From Bacillus sp. PK3_68 (GTDB lineage Bacteria; Bacillota; Bacilli; Bacillales; Domibacillaceae), in assembly GCF_003600835.1 (NCBI RefSeq), contig NZ_NQYC01000001.1, positions 3,867,001-3,931,000 on the forward strand: DNA of 64,000 nucleotides, read 5' to 3'. The notes beneath the pieces are model-generated. The model had not been told where the DNA came from, did no database searches, and saw only the letters and a program-made list of their open reading frames with translations. Positions 1 through 9,072 of the stretch are shown here, in pieces. A program made the translations under genes and the position numbers. How positions within the stretch are numbered: the first letter of the stretch is position 1; the number at the start of each line of letters is the position of its first letter.

Positions 1-603
1 TTTATCGGTCATACGGAAATGCTAGAATCCCTGACGAATTCCAAAGATCCGTTAACGATGTTTGAAGTGCGCAGTCTGCGTATCTTTTTCTTAACCCGTC
101 ATGTGTCTTTAAAAGAGGCGATTACTCAGATGACAAAAGAACGCGTTCATGACTATTTAATCCGATGTGATCAAGCGTTGCAGCGTCTTGGAATTGAGAA
201 TCGCTCGATCGCAGTGGCTGGATTAAATCCACATAGCGGAGAAGGCGGCTTGTTTGGTGATGAAGAAGTAAAAGAAATTGGACCGGGAATCGAAGCGGCC
301 AAAAGAGACGGAATTAACGCTTACGGACCAGTGCCGGCAGATTCTGTTTTCTTCCAGGCGTTAAATGGCAAATATGATGCCGTTCTATCCTTGTATCACG
401 ATCAGGGACATATCGCTGCTAAAATGACAGATTTTCATCGTACGATTTCTATTACAAACGGCTTGCCTTTCTTGCGTACATCAGTTGATCATGGAACGGC
501 ATTTGATATCGCTTGGAAAAATATTGCTTCCAGTGTCAGTATGGAAGAATGCATTAAATTGGCAGCACAGTACGCACCAAAATTCACACGCGAGTCGCTT
601 TAA
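1..603 (+). CDS. PdxA-family 4-phospho-hydroxyacid dehydrogenase (3' part)
   Basis: The reading frame is open from base 1, so the gene starts left of the window; the last 200 codons are present. The segments [14 protein letters not shown] and DHGTAFDIA are hallmarks of the PdxA family, NAD-dependent metal enzymes that oxidise and decarboxylate 4-phosphohydroxy-threonine or, in PdxA2 paralogues, 4-phospho-D-threonate/erythronate. Bacilli normally make pyridoxal phosphate by PdxS/PdxT, and the next gene is a GntP-type sugar-acid permease. I therefore infer a catabolic PdxA2 role, yielding dihydroxyacetone phosphate, rather than vitamin B6 synthesis. The kinase expected for such a pathway would lie upstream, outside the window. 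Family assignment is firm; substrate is inferred. Confidence 0.88.
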   Translation, partial: FIGHTEMLESLTNSKDPLTMFEVRSLRIFFLTRHVSLKEAITQMTKERVHDYLIRCDQALQRLGIENRSIAVAGLNPHSGEGGLFGDEEVKEIGPGIEAAKRDGINAYGPVPADSVFFQALNGKYDAVLSLYHDQGHIAAKMTDFHRTISITNGLPFLRTSVDHGTAFDIAWKNIASSVSMEECIKLAAQYAPKFTRESL

Positions 604-669
604 TAGAGAGAACCAAAAGAGAGGGGATTCTCCCTTTCTTTTTACCTATATTGAAAGGGGTTGCAGAGG

Positions 670-2040
670 ATGACACCAGAAACGCAAATGATCGTCGGAT
701 TGATTATTGGTGTAGCCGCATTGATCATACTTGTGTTAAAAACAAAAATTCATGCATTTTTAGCTTTGATTATCGGAGCTTCTTTAACTGGAATTATTGG
801 TGGGATGGACCCGGTTAAAGTAGCGGAAACAATCTCTGCAGGGTTTGGAAGTACGTTAGGATCGATTGGGATTGTTATTGGTTTTGGCGTAATGATCGGC
901 CGGATTTTGGAAGTATCGGGTGCAGCAGAGAGACTCGCCTACAGTTTAATTAAACTTGTCGGAAAGAAAAAAGAAGAATGGGCGATGGCCATTGCCGGAT
1001 ATATTGTGTCTATTCCTATCTTTGTCGATTCAGCATTTGTTATTTTAAATCCATTAGTTAAGGCGCTTTCCCGCAAAACAGGAAAGTCTGTTGTCACACT
1101 TGGAGTCGCATTGGCCATCGGGCTGGCTGCTACGCATCATGCTGTGCCACCTACGCCAGGACCACTGGGTGTAGCGGGTATTTTCGGAGTGGATATTGGC
1201 TTAATGATTGCTTGGGGGTTAGTGTTTGCCGTTCCAATCATTATTGTTGGTGTCACTTATGCCAAGTGGATTGGCAAGAAAATTTACCAGCTTCCTGCTG
1301 AAGAAGGGGCAGATTTTGTCCGTCCAGATGCTCCACAGGCCTATCAGGAGTTTTTGGAATTATCAGCTGAAAGAAGCAAAGAGTTACCTTCTTTATTTCG
1401 TTCATTCCTGCCTATTTTATTGCCGATTGTTTTAATTTTTATTAATACAACATTAAGTGCGATGGAGATCAAGGGAGGATGGATTGACTATTTGTTATTC
1501 CTAGGTCAGCCAATCATTGCTGTAGGACTGTCATTGGTGGCAGCGATTTATGCATTGGCAGGACATATGAAGCGTGAGGAGGCACTTGAACGCATGGAGG
1601 AAGGAATGGTCACAGCCGGTATTATTTTACTTGTGACAGGAGCCGGTGGTGCGTTAGGGCAAGTGCTTCGTGAAAGTGGAGCCGGAGATTATATTGCCCA
1701 GCAAATTGCTTCTTTGCCATTACCAGCTATTTTAATTCCATTTTTCATTGCGACACTTGTCCGTCTTGTTCAAGGAAGCGGAACAGTAGCGATGATCACA
1801 GCAGCCTCCATTTCCGCGCCTATTGTGGCGAATCTGGATATCAATATGGCGCTCGCAGCTCAGGCAGCTGCACTTGGTGCGATGATTTTCTCTTACTTTA
1901 ATGATAGTTTATTTTGGGTGGTTAACCGGATGCTTGGCATTAAAAATGTAAAAGAGCAAATACTCGTTTGGTCTGTTCCGACAACATTAGCATGGTTAAC
2001 TGCTCTGGTGTCCCTGCTCATTGCTAATTTGTTTGTTTAA
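670..2040 (+). CDS. GntP-family gluconate/sugar-acid permease
   Basis: Encodes about 456 residues, almost entirely hydrophobic, with roughly 12 to 14 membrane segments, the usual size of GntP-family proton symporters for gluconate and related aldonates. The segment ATHHAVPPTPGPLG near residue 160 is typical of the family. An in-frame TTG lies at 661, but GAAAGGGG ends at 660, so the ATG at 670 (9-base spacing) is the better start. It follows the PdxA-like gene by 66 bases and probably shares its transcript; together they suggest uptake and breakdown of a four-carbon sugar acid such as D-threonate. Substrate is inferred from context only. Confidence 0.88.
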   Translation: MTPETQMIVGLIIGVAALIILVLKTKIHAFLALIIGASLTGIIGGMDPVKVAETISAGFGSTLGSIGIVIGFGVMIGRILEVSGAAERLAYSLIKLVGKKKEEWAMAIAGYIVSIPIFVDSAFVILNPLVKALSRKTGKSVVTLGVALAIGLAATHHAVPPTPGPLGVAGIFGVDIGLMIAWGLVFAVPIIIVGVTYAKWIGKKIYQLPAEEGADFVRPDAPQAYQEFLELSAERSKELPSLFRSFLPILLPIVLIFINTTLSAMEIKGGWIDYLLFLGQPIIAVGLSLVAAIYALAGHMKREEALERMEEGMVTAGIILLVTGAGGALGQVLRESGAGDYIAQQIASLPLPAILIPFFIATLVRLVQGSGTVAMITAASISAPIVANLDINMALAAQAAALGAMIFSYFNDSLFWVVNRMLGIKNVKEQILVWSVPTTLAWLTALVSLLIANLFV

Positions 2041-2186
2041 GAGATTGATTGCTGCTGGCTAAAAATATCATGAAGAGCTGCTTCGGGTTGAAGAGAAATA
2101 TTTTATTTTTAAATGAAGATATTGAATGAGAAATAGAACGGCTGGATAGTAAATAGTGGCAAACGTAAATAATTACCAGCCGTACA

Positions 2187-2217
2187 GGAGCGTCTCTTGT
2201 TAAAGAGCGCTCCTTTT
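2187..2217 (+). terminator. Rho-independent terminator after the GntP gene
   Basis: GGAGCG-CTCTT pairs with AAGAG-CGCTCC around a GTTA loop (one bulged T), followed by TTTT. It ends the pdxA-like/gntP transcript and also lies just downstream of the convergent gene at 2228. Confidence 0.75.
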
Positions 2218-2227
2218 GTATTTGGTT

Positions 2228-2542
2228 CTATGATGGGGTGTTGTACTTCTTTTCCATATCCTCGGGACTGATTTTCTGCAGAGCGGACAATTGTTCAAAT
2301 TCTTTGATTTGTGATACGGCCTCCTCATATTCAATAGAGTGAGTATACACCTTGTCAAAATAGACAGCTTCTTCAGGCATTAATATTTTTACCTCGATTT
2401 CAATAGCTGCTCCTCCCGTGTCTTCATCTCCAAGTGACATATCGGAAAGATTCTTTTCCTGCTGAGAAATGAAGATTTTTTCTTTTTCTTGTTGAGACCG
2501 AACGAGGCTCATGATCTCGCCCAGATCTTGTATTTGTTTCAT
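2228..2542 (-). CDS. Small acidic protein of unknown function
   Basis: Encodes 104 residues, hydrophilic and acidic, with no membrane segment, signal peptide or cysteine. The start is backed by a strong GAGGTGATC site a few bases before ATG. The first 30 residues are rich in Gln/Glu/Lys and may be helical. I do not recognise the family. It stands alone, convergent with the GntP operon and divergent from the SodC-like gene, so context gives no functional hint. A single-gene unit with a good ribosome binding site and no shadowing gene on the other strand supports it being real. Confidence 0.6.
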   Translation of the reverse strand: MKQIQDLGEIMSLVRSQQEKEKIFISQQEKNLSDMSLGDEDTGGAAIEIEVKILMPEEAVYFDKVYTHSIEYEEAVSQIKEFEQLSALQKISPEDMEKKYNTPS

Positions 2543-2709
2543 ATATGATCACCTCATTTTACTTTACCTTATTTTTTCAAAATTAATCATTTATAAAAAA
2601 TTGAAGACTTAGGTCGAATGAATGAAAATGGAGTAAAGAGGTTTAAAGAAGTTCTTACCTGTGTAAAGTGAGTGTATGTGTACATAATTTCTAGAAAGGG
2701 AGGATGAGT

Positions 2710-3384
2710 ATGAAAAAAATATTCTTTTTCTTCTCCATCTTAGCGGTCATGCTAATTGTCAGTGCATGCGGCGGTGGAGAGGATAAGGCAGCAGACAAAC
2801 AAAAAAATGGCGAAACGACATCTGAAAACAATTCCACAGCCACAGAAGAACAGCCAAGTGAAGAAACCTCTACTGAAAAACAGGCCCCTACATCTCCGGA
2901 TGAGCCCATTTCTGATGATGGAGAAGATAATGACTCCCAGGTGATTGATTTAAAAAATAGCGAGGGGAAAAAAGTAGGGATAGCTGAACTGAAACAAACG
3001 AATGAAGGGGTATCCATTAAGGTGGAGGCTTCGAATTTGCCACCAGGTGAGCATGGATTTCACATTCATGAAACCGGAAAATGTGAAAAACCGGACTTTG
3101 AATCAGCAGGTGGTCATTTTAACCCAACGAATGCCAGCCATGGAATGAATCACGAAAAGGGACCACATGCCGGCGACTTGCCAAATCTTAATGTAGAGAA
3201 AGATGGAACAGTAAAAGCAGAAATGATTGCAAAAGAGGTAACACTTAACAGTGGAGAAGATCATTCTTTAATAGATGAAGACGGATCAGCTCTTGTTGTT
3301 CACGAAAAGGCAGATGATGGCGAATCTCAACCAGCTGGTGATGCAGGCACCCGCATAGCTTGTGGGGTTATAAGCACTCAATGA
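2710..3384 (+). CDS. sodC: Cu/Zn superoxide dismutase-like lipoprotein
   Basis: A signal peptide ends in the lipobox VSAC, so the protein should be lipid-anchored outside the membrane. A Ser/Thr/Glu-rich linker of about 60 residues follows, then a SOD_Cu domain with HGFHIHETGKC, GGHFNP, HGMNH and a late DAGTRIACG segment. The copper ligands HxH and the disulfide cysteines are visible. The family dismutates superoxide, although Bacillus YojM-type members can lack full metal sites and activity, so catalysis is not certain. The GGGAGG site fits ATG 2710 better than the ATG at 2704. Likely monocistronic, with its own terminator. Confidence 0.88.
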   Translation: MKKIFFFFSILAVMLIVSACGGGEDKAADKQKNGETTSENNSTATEEQPSEETSTEKQAPTSPDEPISDDGEDNDSQVIDLKNSEGKKVGIAELKQTNEGVSIKVEASNLPPGEHGFHIHETGKCEKPDFESAGGHFNPTNASHGMNHEKGPHAGDLPNLNVEKDGTVKAEMIAKEVTLNSGEDHSLIDEDGSALVVHEKADDGESQPAGDAGTRIACGVISTQ

Positions 3385-3391
3385 TAAACAT

Positions 3392-3431
3392 AAAGGCCTT
3401 CCCAATCTTTTGTGGATTTGGGAAGGCCTTT
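3392..3431. terminator. Bidirectional terminator after sodC
   Basis: A 14-bp perfect stem (AAAGGCCTTCCCAA / TTGGGAAGGCCTTT) lies between the convergent sodC-like gene and the gene at 3491. The T run is short, but A/T flanks on both sides suit two-way use. Confidence 0.7.
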
Positions 3432-3490
3432 ATTATGCTGTTAGTTAGCTCGCTATCTTTTTTCGATTTGGCGTATACTTATTTCCAATT

Positions 3491-3913
3491 TTAATAATAA
3501 TGGGTGCCAATCATCGTTGGCAACAGCCAAATAGCGAGTATGGGAATGTCATTTAAAAAAGGAATGTGCGGGCTGTTAACAACAAGTGTGGCTGTAACTA
3601 TTCCAATATAGGAGCCGAGCATTCCAGCGATATGCCGGTTTAGCCAATTTCTTTTCTTTTTCTTCACAGAAAAATAACCAATTAAAGCAAATGAAAAGGA
3701 GAAGAGGGCGATATAGAAGAGGTAGGCACTCTCTTCCCAATGAGTAATGGCCATAATGAGAGCTGAAAGAAAAAAAAGTGCATAGGACCAAAAATAAATT
3801 TCACCGGAGATCGTATGCTTCCCTTTTTTCTTGTTAGAAAAGCCAGCAAATAGCCCTGTAAATAAACAAATAAAGCCCGTAACGATATGGACTGTTAAAA
3901 TAAATAAAAACAA
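3491..3913 (-). CDS. Four-TM membrane protein (DUF2306-like)
   Basis: Encodes 140 residues with four to five hydrophobic segments, a basic KKKGKH loop after the first helix pair, and conserved-looking His residues (HIVTG near the N terminus, NRHIAGM near residue 95). The pattern resembles small DUF2306-type membrane proteins; this is from memory of the pattern, not a search. The start is a TTG preceded by AAAAGGTGATC with about 5 bases spacing. It is a single gene between sodC and the csp gene. Function is unknown. Confidence 0.6.
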   Translation of the reverse strand: MFLFILTVHIVTGFICLFTGLFAGFSNKKKGKHTISGEIYFWSYALFFLSALIMAITHWEESAYLFYIALFSFSFALIGYFSVKKKKRNWLNRHIAGMLGSYIGIVTATLVVNSPHIPFLNDIPILAIWLLPTMIGTHYY

Positions 3914-3938
3914 AAGATCACCTTTTCATATGAACATC

Positions 3939-3984
3939 AAAAAAGCAACTGCACTTTCAAATAGAAGATTGAAGGTGAGTTGCT
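3939..3984 (-). terminator. Terminator of the cold shock gene
   Basis: On the minus strand AGCAACTCACCTTCAA pairs with TTGAAAGTGCAGTTGCT (one bulge, one wobble) and is followed by six T. It lies 60 bases past the csp stop codon. Confidence 0.75.
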
Positions 3985-4043
3985 TGTTTGTTTAGAGCAG
4001 AATTTTACTGTTCTATTTAGTTAAATGAGCATCTAGGCAATAA

Positions 4044-4244
4044 TTATGCTTTTTGAACGTTAGACGCTTGTAAGCCGCGTTGGCCTTGTTCTGTTTCGAA
4101 AGTAACTGCTTGACCTTCGTCTAAAGATTTGTAGCCTTCACCTTGGATCGCTGAGAAGTGAACAAATACATCGTCTCCGCCTTCGCGCTCGATGAATCCA
4201 AATCCTTTTTCTGCATTGAACCATTTTACTTTACCGTGTTCCAT
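4044..4244 (-). CDS. Cold shock protein (CspA/CspB family)
   Basis: Encodes 66 residues forming a single cold shock domain. RNP1 (KGFGFIE) and RNP2 (DVFVHFS) are both intact, so the protein should bind single-stranded nucleic acid and act as an RNA chaperone and transcription antiterminator. The length matches Bacillus CspB/C/D; which paralogue it is cannot be told here. The ATG has an AGGAGG site. Regulation of this family usually depends on a long 5' leader, and the roughly 340 bases between this start and the divergent M14 gene leave room for one. Confidence 0.95.
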   Translation of the reverse strand: MEHGKVKWFNAEKGFGFIEREGGDDVFVHFSAIQGEGYKSLDEGQAVTFETEQGQRGLQASNVQKA

Positions 4245-4588
4245 TTTGTATCCTCCTCTTGTGCGAAAAGCACATCAATGGTACTATCCTTGCTCAAATT
4301 CATTAGACGAAAAGTACTTAACTTTCCTTTTTCTTCGAACAAAAATAATTCTCTTTAAACATAACAGACACTGCTAAAGAAGGCAAGAAAAGGAGAAAGT
4401 GATTTCTCGGCAATATTCGCCAAGTGAAGGCTTTTAGTGAGTAAAAACTGTCGAAAACTGCCTTTTCCAGACTTTATTCCTATATTTTAAAGTGGAAAGT
4501 CAAGGGTAAATCGTCTATTCGACTGATTTATCAGAATATTTAATTAAGTATAATGGGGACGTATTATAAAAGTGATGGGGGGGATGTT
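4245..4588. other. Divergent intergenic region, csp leader and M14 promoter
   Basis: No gene is seen. The AT-rich stretch lies between divergent starts and should hold the csp promoter with a long untranslated leader on the minus strand. I see a GTGCGAAAAGCAC hairpin at 4261-4273 right upstream of the csp ribosome binding site. No clear operator was recognised. Confidence 0.4.
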
Positions 4589-5727
4589 TTGAGGAAATTT
4601 GTGGTATTTTTTTAGGGATTTCTTTGCTATTTTCCACAGGGTTTTCATCTGCTGCAACGGCAGCAGAAACAGTGCCTGGTGGACCTTCTACTAACGGAGA
4701 AATGAATTTGAACAGCCTTGTTACATATGAGGATATGATTAAGGTGTTGAAGGACATTGAGCAGACCAGCAAAGGAAAGGTAGAAGTACTTACTTTAGAT
4801 AAGTATGGAAAAAGTGAACAGAATCGAAGCTTTTATGCGGCAAAAGTTGGGACAGGCCCAATTAAGGTTTGGATACAGGCCCAAATTCATGGAGATGAAA
4901 AGCTGACAACACGGGCTGTTTTGGACTTGCTAAAAACATTTGGCAGCAGCGGGGCAAAGGATGTAAAAGAAATCCTGAACAATGTAACCATTTATGCCAT
5001 TCCAATGTACAACCCGGACGGCAGCATCATGAATACGCGGACAACAACGCTGTATGAAAAGGGGGAGCCAAAGCTAAGCGGAGAGGGCAAGCCATTAACG
5101 ATCGATTTAAACCGTGATTGGTCAGAGAATGGATTTAAAGCAAAAGAATCGTTAGCATTTTATAAGTATTGGGCGGATGTAAAGCCTGATTATGCGGTCG
5201 ATCTGCATCATCAAGGCTTTAAGACGGTATACGGTACAAACGAGTCAACTTCGATGTCGCTTGGTGTATCGCTTGCTCCAAACGGTCCAACACTGCCTAG
5301 TGTGAAAAATTACAATGAGGTTACCCGTCAAATGCAAGTATATGTCTATGATGCGCTAAAAGACTATGGATATACACACATTGATCGCTATCAAGTGGGA
5401 AGCGGCGATCAGAGGTACGAAATTGATATCAAGGGCGGAGTAGTTTCGGCTATGATGCTCGGCTTGAACTATAACAATCTTAATCCGACAAGGCATAGCA
5501 ATCCAGCGATTTTCTTTGAGACAAAAGGGAATACAAGGGAGGGTGGCCTTGGACAAAAATCAAATGGTTATTTAACCAAGCAAAATTATTTAGGGTTAAA
5601 AGCGCTTCTTGAAGGAATTGCTTCTGGAAAGGTAAATAACGCGAACCCTAACCGCTGGGAAGGCATTCCAGCGTATCCGCTTGCTGGTTATCAGACAGAC
5701 ACTGGGATTATCCCTGCTGGCTATTAA
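4589..5727 (+). CDS. Secreted M14 zinc carboxypeptidase, signal peptide frameshifted
   Basis: The main frame opens only from a TTG at 4624 and encodes a zinc carboxypeptidase-type domain: HGDE (HxxE zinc motif) near residue 90, NRDW, a DLHHQG histidine and a late FETKG glutamate. A better start is TTG 4589 after a G-rich site: it reads M-R-K-F-V-V-F-F, and one extra T in the seven-T run 4607-4613 joins it to L-G-I-S-L-L-F-S and the AXA-type site ATAAE. The intact protein would thus be a secreted peptidase. As sequenced the signal peptide is broken; the homopolymer points to a base-call error or phase variation. Substrate unknown. Confidence 0.82.
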
Positions 5728-5836
5728 TAGAGAGCTTTTCTGCTGATCGTTAGGCCGCTTATTACAAAATGTAAAATCAAAAGTACCAATTCTGCCCAAA
5801 TAGAGAAGGTTTGTGGGAGTAATTGGGATAAAAGAA

Positions 5837-5871
5837 ACAGCCAGAGGAGTCTTCCTCTGGCTGTCTTTTTT
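5837..5871. terminator. Terminator between M14 gene and GIY-YIG gene
   Basis: A 12-bp stem (ACAGCCAGAGGA / TCCTCTGGCTGT) is followed by CTTTTTT on the plus strand. It sits between convergent genes and probably serves both. Confidence 0.8.
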
Positions 5872-5880
5872 GTGAGAGTA

Positions 5881-6255
5881 TTATTTGAAAAATACTTTCT
5901 CGATATTATATTTCGATTGAAACTGATTAATAATATACGTTTCATAAATTTCCCGTTCCATTGGATCATTCACATAGCAGACTTCAATTTTATAGACGTC
6001 ATCTCTATGCAGTTTAATCGGAGAAGCTGTGTCTTCAAAGCTTTTACGGATGCGCATCCTTAATTTTCTTGCTTTCCCAACGAACATTAACTCGTCGCGA
6101 GCATCATAGTACATATAGATGCCCCCTTTATCACGGGCGATTTTGTGATAGTCAATAAAGCCATACTCTCTGGCTATTGCCGCTTCGCTCGTGTCTCCTT
6201 CAGAATTCTTTTTTATAATGGTCAGATCTGGTTGAGGTACTTCAATTTTTATCAT
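5881..6255 (-). CDS. GIY-YIG nuclease-superfamily protein
   Basis: Encodes about 124 residues. A GIY-YIG fold is suggested by GGIYMYYD, then FVGKARKLRMRIR, then the Glu in REIYETYII, corresponding to the Tyr/Tyr, Arg and Glu elements of this nuclease family; the second Tyr is replaced (FVG instead of YIG). Such short proteins are often labelled nucleotide excision repair endonucleases, but activity is unproven. The AGGAG site favours the ATG at 6255 over the TTG two codons upstream. It may share a transcript with nrnB upstream, 95 bases away, which also handles nucleic acid. Confidence 0.72.
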   Translation of the reverse strand: MIKIEVPQPDLTIIKKNSEGDTSEAAIAREYGFIDYHKIARDKGGIYMYYDARDELMFVGKARKLRMRIRKSFEDTASPIKLHRDDVYKIEVCYVNDPMEREIYETYIINQFQSKYNIEKVFFK

Positions 6256-6349
6256 TTGCAATCGCTCCTATTCCTCTATAAAGCGTACCATAAATGCCAA
6301 GAAAAGCTACTGTTCCTTTGATAATTTCACAAATTTTCGCCGTTTAAGG

Positions 6350-7531
6350 TTACTTTTCTTTATTCACCAGCTTCTGCAGATAATGGACAAAAACATCATC
6401 TCTGGCAAGCGAAGCCTCAAAGGTTCTCTTTAAGAAGTTTTCCCCTGCTTGAAAGTCCGGAAAAGCTTCTGGTAAAATGGTGCCTTCGCGATTAATCGTC
6501 CATTTATTTTCAGCCGCCTCATATAAAAGAAAAGTCTCTCCAGACCGGCTTTCATAAAGGGAACCGAATGACGACTCTTTTACATTGTAGCGGTTTCTTC
6601 TGGCATCTTCCCGCAGCGGCATCAAGTGAAACGTTTCCGTGACGAACTGTCTGTAGGCTTCCTCTGTCATAGAAGCACCGGCTGCTTTCGCATGACCGCC
6701 GCCCCCATAGTGGGCGGCTATTTCTGAGACATCGATATGATCATGGATTGTGCGAAAGCCGAGCCGCTTTCCGCCGATATTTAAGATCGCAATATAATCA
6801 AGGTGGGGGTTGTCCTTCCCGAGCTCATTCCCGAGCTCGGAATGGTATGATTCCGCATAAACGACTCCTGCCAGATGCTCTCCAACTTTAGCTTGCACAA
6901 GTTCCCGTCTTTTCCGGCGGATGTAACGGGCGATTTTGTCATCTTCCATATCTAATATTTTTTCTTCTAATTCATCGAAAAAGAAATGATCATGATAACG
7001 AAGCCGGCTCATCATTCTTTCTTCAAACTCCTCTATTGATACTAAAAAGAAAAGAGCATTCAGTCTGCGTGCTTCCTGGTTATCATTTTTTTCCCATTCC
7101 CATGTATCATACTGCCTGACGAGCTCTACGAACTCAGCAATTGCACTAGAGGGCTCCATTAGCTCCTGTTCCAGCAAATACTCATAAAGCAATGAAGTAG
7201 CAGAAGTTAGTTTTCCTTCTTTATCTTCAACGACAACGTGTCCCCATTCATGCTCGTTAAAGTGAAGAGCCGTTTTATGATGGTCAATCAACTGCACTTT
7301 CCCGCCGGCCAGATAAAATTCATTCAGTTTTTCTTTGTTTTCATCATTAACAGATAAATCAGTAATAAGTAAAGAAGTTTTCTTATCCTGATGTTCTAAA
7401 AACCATGCTACTTCATAGTCAAGACCCGATACGGAATTGTAGCGGACCTGTACCTCCTTTCCGAAGGCAAGCTTGGCTAGAATGCCACAGCCGACGCCGT
7501 CTAAATCATTGTGTGTTAACAATTTGTACAT
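6350..7531 (-). CDS. nrnB: NanoRNase B, DHH-family oligoribonuclease
   Basis: Encodes 393 residues, the length of Bacillus NrnB (YngD). DHH phosphoesterase motifs are visible: HNDLDGVG (motif I), ITDLSV, LIDHHKT (the DHH signature) and a C-terminal DHHA1-type GGGGHAKAAGAS. NrnB degrades very short RNA (two to five nucleotides) from the 3' end in the cytoplasm, completing RNA turnover. GAGGTGA before ATG 7531 makes this start better than the GTG three codons upstream. Confidence 0.9.
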   Translation of the reverse strand: MYKLLTHNDLDGVGCGILAKLAFGKEVQVRYNSVSGLDYEVAWFLEHQDKKTSLLITDLSVNDENKEKLNEFYLAGGKVQLIDHHKTALHFNEHEWGHVVVEDKEGKLTSATSLLYEYLLEQELMEPSSAIAEFVELVRQYDTWEWEKNDNQEARRLNALFFLVSIEEFEERMMSRLRYHDHFFFDELEEKILDMEDDKIARYIRRKRRELVQAKVGEHLAGVVYAESYHSELGNELGKDNPHLDYIAILNIGGKRLGFRTIHDHIDVSEIAAHYGGGGHAKAAGASMTEEAYRQFVTETFHLMPLREDARRNRYNVKESSFGSLYESRSGETFLLYEAAENKWTINREGTILPEAFPDFQAGENFLKRTFEASLARDDVFVHYLQKLVNKEK

Positions 7532-7652
7532 TACCTTCACCTCACTGTATTTAGTATGTTACCCAAAGAGAGAAAATTGAAGTATAAAAACACTCATTGC
7601 AGCTCAGTTTACGAAAAAGTAGGGTAAAACTATTGAATAAGGGGTGTAAAAG

Positions 7653-8624
7653 ATGACATTAATCCGTCTTGGTTATGCAGCGATGAGCATGAATGTAAAA
7701 AACAGCTCTCCTTCTCAAACGATGACTCATACACAATTTATCAAGATAAAGGACAGGGAAGCGGCTATTAGAAAGCTCGAAAGAATTGCGGCTTCGAATA
7801 TAATGAACTGCTTGCGGCTTCTGAGGCACAATGCGGCAAATGATATCCACTTTTTTCGACTTAGCTCCAAATTAATCCCGCTCGCTAATCATCCGGATTT
7901 GCCGGATTGGAATTTTATAAAGCCTTTAAAAGAAAATCTAGCAGCTATTCGTGATTATTTAGATGAACATCCGACTATGCGGATTGACTTTCATCCCGAA
8001 CATTTCGTCGTCTTGAACACACAGAATACGGAAGCTTTTCAAATGGCTTTAAAAACGCTTATTATGCATAAAAAGTTATTAGAAGGAATGGGAATCGATC
8101 CTGAACATCGCTGTGTTCTTCATGTTGGCGGAGGATATAAAGATAAAGAAAAAGCACTTGAACAATTTATCCATAATTGGGCACTCATCCCTCCGTCTTT
8201 GCAAAAGATGATTATGCTGGAGAATGATGATACTACTTTTACCGTAAAGGATGCGTTATATCTTTGTGAAAAAATAGGCATTCCTTTTGTTTTTGATTAC
8301 CATCATCATCGGGCGAACCATGAAGAAGGAGAAACCTGGGAAGAGGATTGGAAGCGAGTTGTTAGCACCTGGACAAGTGCCAAGCTTCCACTGAAGATGC
8401 ATATTTCTAGCCCGAGATCAGAGAAAGACTTCAAAGCCCACGCGGATTTTATTAACAAGACGGAATTACTTGAATTTTTGCGGAAAGTAAAAGGAAGCAT
8501 TTCTCAAATAGATATAATGATTGAAGCAAAGAGAAAAGATGACGCTTTGTTTACGTTAATAGAAGCGGTCAGAGGTGAGCCGGATATAACAATCATGGAT
8601 GGATCCAGCTTTTATATTACCTAA
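7653..8624 (+). CDS. uvsE: UV damage endonuclease UvsE/UvdE
   Basis: Encodes 323 residues. The TIM-barrel UV endonuclease family is recognised from the N-terminal IRLGY start, the LRLLRHNA segment, DFHPEHFVVLN, LHVGGGYKDK, LENDD and FDYHHHRAN, which supply the metal-binding His/Glu/Asp residues. The enzyme nicks DNA 5' to UV photoproducts and starts an alternative excision repair route, a common feature of spore formers. The ATG has an AAGGGGTG site. The gene is divergent from nrnB and has its own terminator. Confidence 0.92.
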   Translation: MTLIRLGYAAMSMNVKNSSPSQTMTHTQFIKIKDREAAIRKLERIAASNIMNCLRLLRHNAANDIHFFRLSSKLIPLANHPDLPDWNFIKPLKENLAAIRDYLDEHPTMRIDFHPEHFVVLNTQNTEAFQMALKTLIMHKKLLEGMGIDPEHRCVLHVGGGYKDKEKALEQFIHNWALIPPSLQKMIMLENDDTTFTVKDALYLCEKIGIPFVFDYHHHRANHEEGETWEEDWKRVVSTWTSAKLPLKMHISSPRSEKDFKAHADFINKTELLEFLRKVKGSISQIDIMIEAKRKDDALFTLIEAVRGEPDITIMDGSSFYIT

Positions 8625-8627
8625 CAG

Positions 8628-8661
8628 AAAGGCCAGACACCTCTTGAAGTGTCCGGCCTTT
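8628..8661. terminator. Terminator after uvsE
   Basis: AAAGGCCAGACAC pairs with GTGTCCGGCCTTT (one mismatch). It lies between uvsE and the convergent small gene and could serve both. Confidence 0.75.
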
Positions 8662-8664
8662 CGC

Positions 8665-8856
8665 CTATTCGTTCTCACGCATAGTATCGTCAACAATGGC
8701 TCTTAAATCCTTATGAAACAGCTCATCGCTGCATACAAAGCTGTCTTCATGGCCGTTACCGACAATTCTCTTTAGCTCTCCTTCATCACCTTTAGCATTA
8801 ATAATCTCAAAAATTTGATTTAATCCTTCTGATATTTGTTTATCTTCGTCCTTCAA
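8665..8856 (-). CDS. Small acidic hypothetical protein
   Basis: Encodes 63 residues, soluble and acidic, with no recognised domain. AAAAAGGAGG lies 9 bases upstream of the TTG at 8856; the in-frame TTG at 8865 touches the ribosome site and is less likely. It is convergent with uvsE and divergent from czcD. The good ribosome site supports expression, but I cannot name the family. Confidence 0.5.
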   Translation of the reverse strand: MKDEDKQISEGLNQIFEIINAKGDEGELKRIVGNGHEDSFVCSDELFHKDLRAIVDDTMRENE

Positions 8857-9036
8857 ACAGACCAACCTCCTTTTTAGTGTTTATTCTTCCCGCAAAAAGA
8901 ATGTTAAATCCTGTTTATCCAAAAAGGGGAGGGGTACTATACTTTTTTAAAACAATAAATAACCTGTTCTTGTAATAATTTTTGAATATTTTAACAAAAA
9001 GCTTGAACAAAAGAGGTATGTCTGAAATAATATAAG

Positions 9037-9050
9037 TATATGATCATATA
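9037..9050. promoter_or_regulatory. Palindromic operator candidate of czcD
   Basis: A perfect 14-bp palindrome, TATATGATCATATA, lies 22 bases before the czcD start codon. A possible -35 (TTGAAC, 9003) and a TAATAT -10 (9028) lie just before it, so a bound repressor would block transcription. The AT-rich inverted repeat resembles sites of ArsR/CzrA-type metal sensors, the usual regulators of czcD; the sensor itself is not in this window. Confidence 0.4.
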
Positions 9051-9072
9051 TTCATATAAAGGAGCGTATGTA

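Noticed and set aside
2691-3017. 108-codon minus-strand ORF opposite sodC
   Set aside because: Complement of the lipoprotein's signal and Ser/Glu-rich linker; no ribosome site, low-complexity product.
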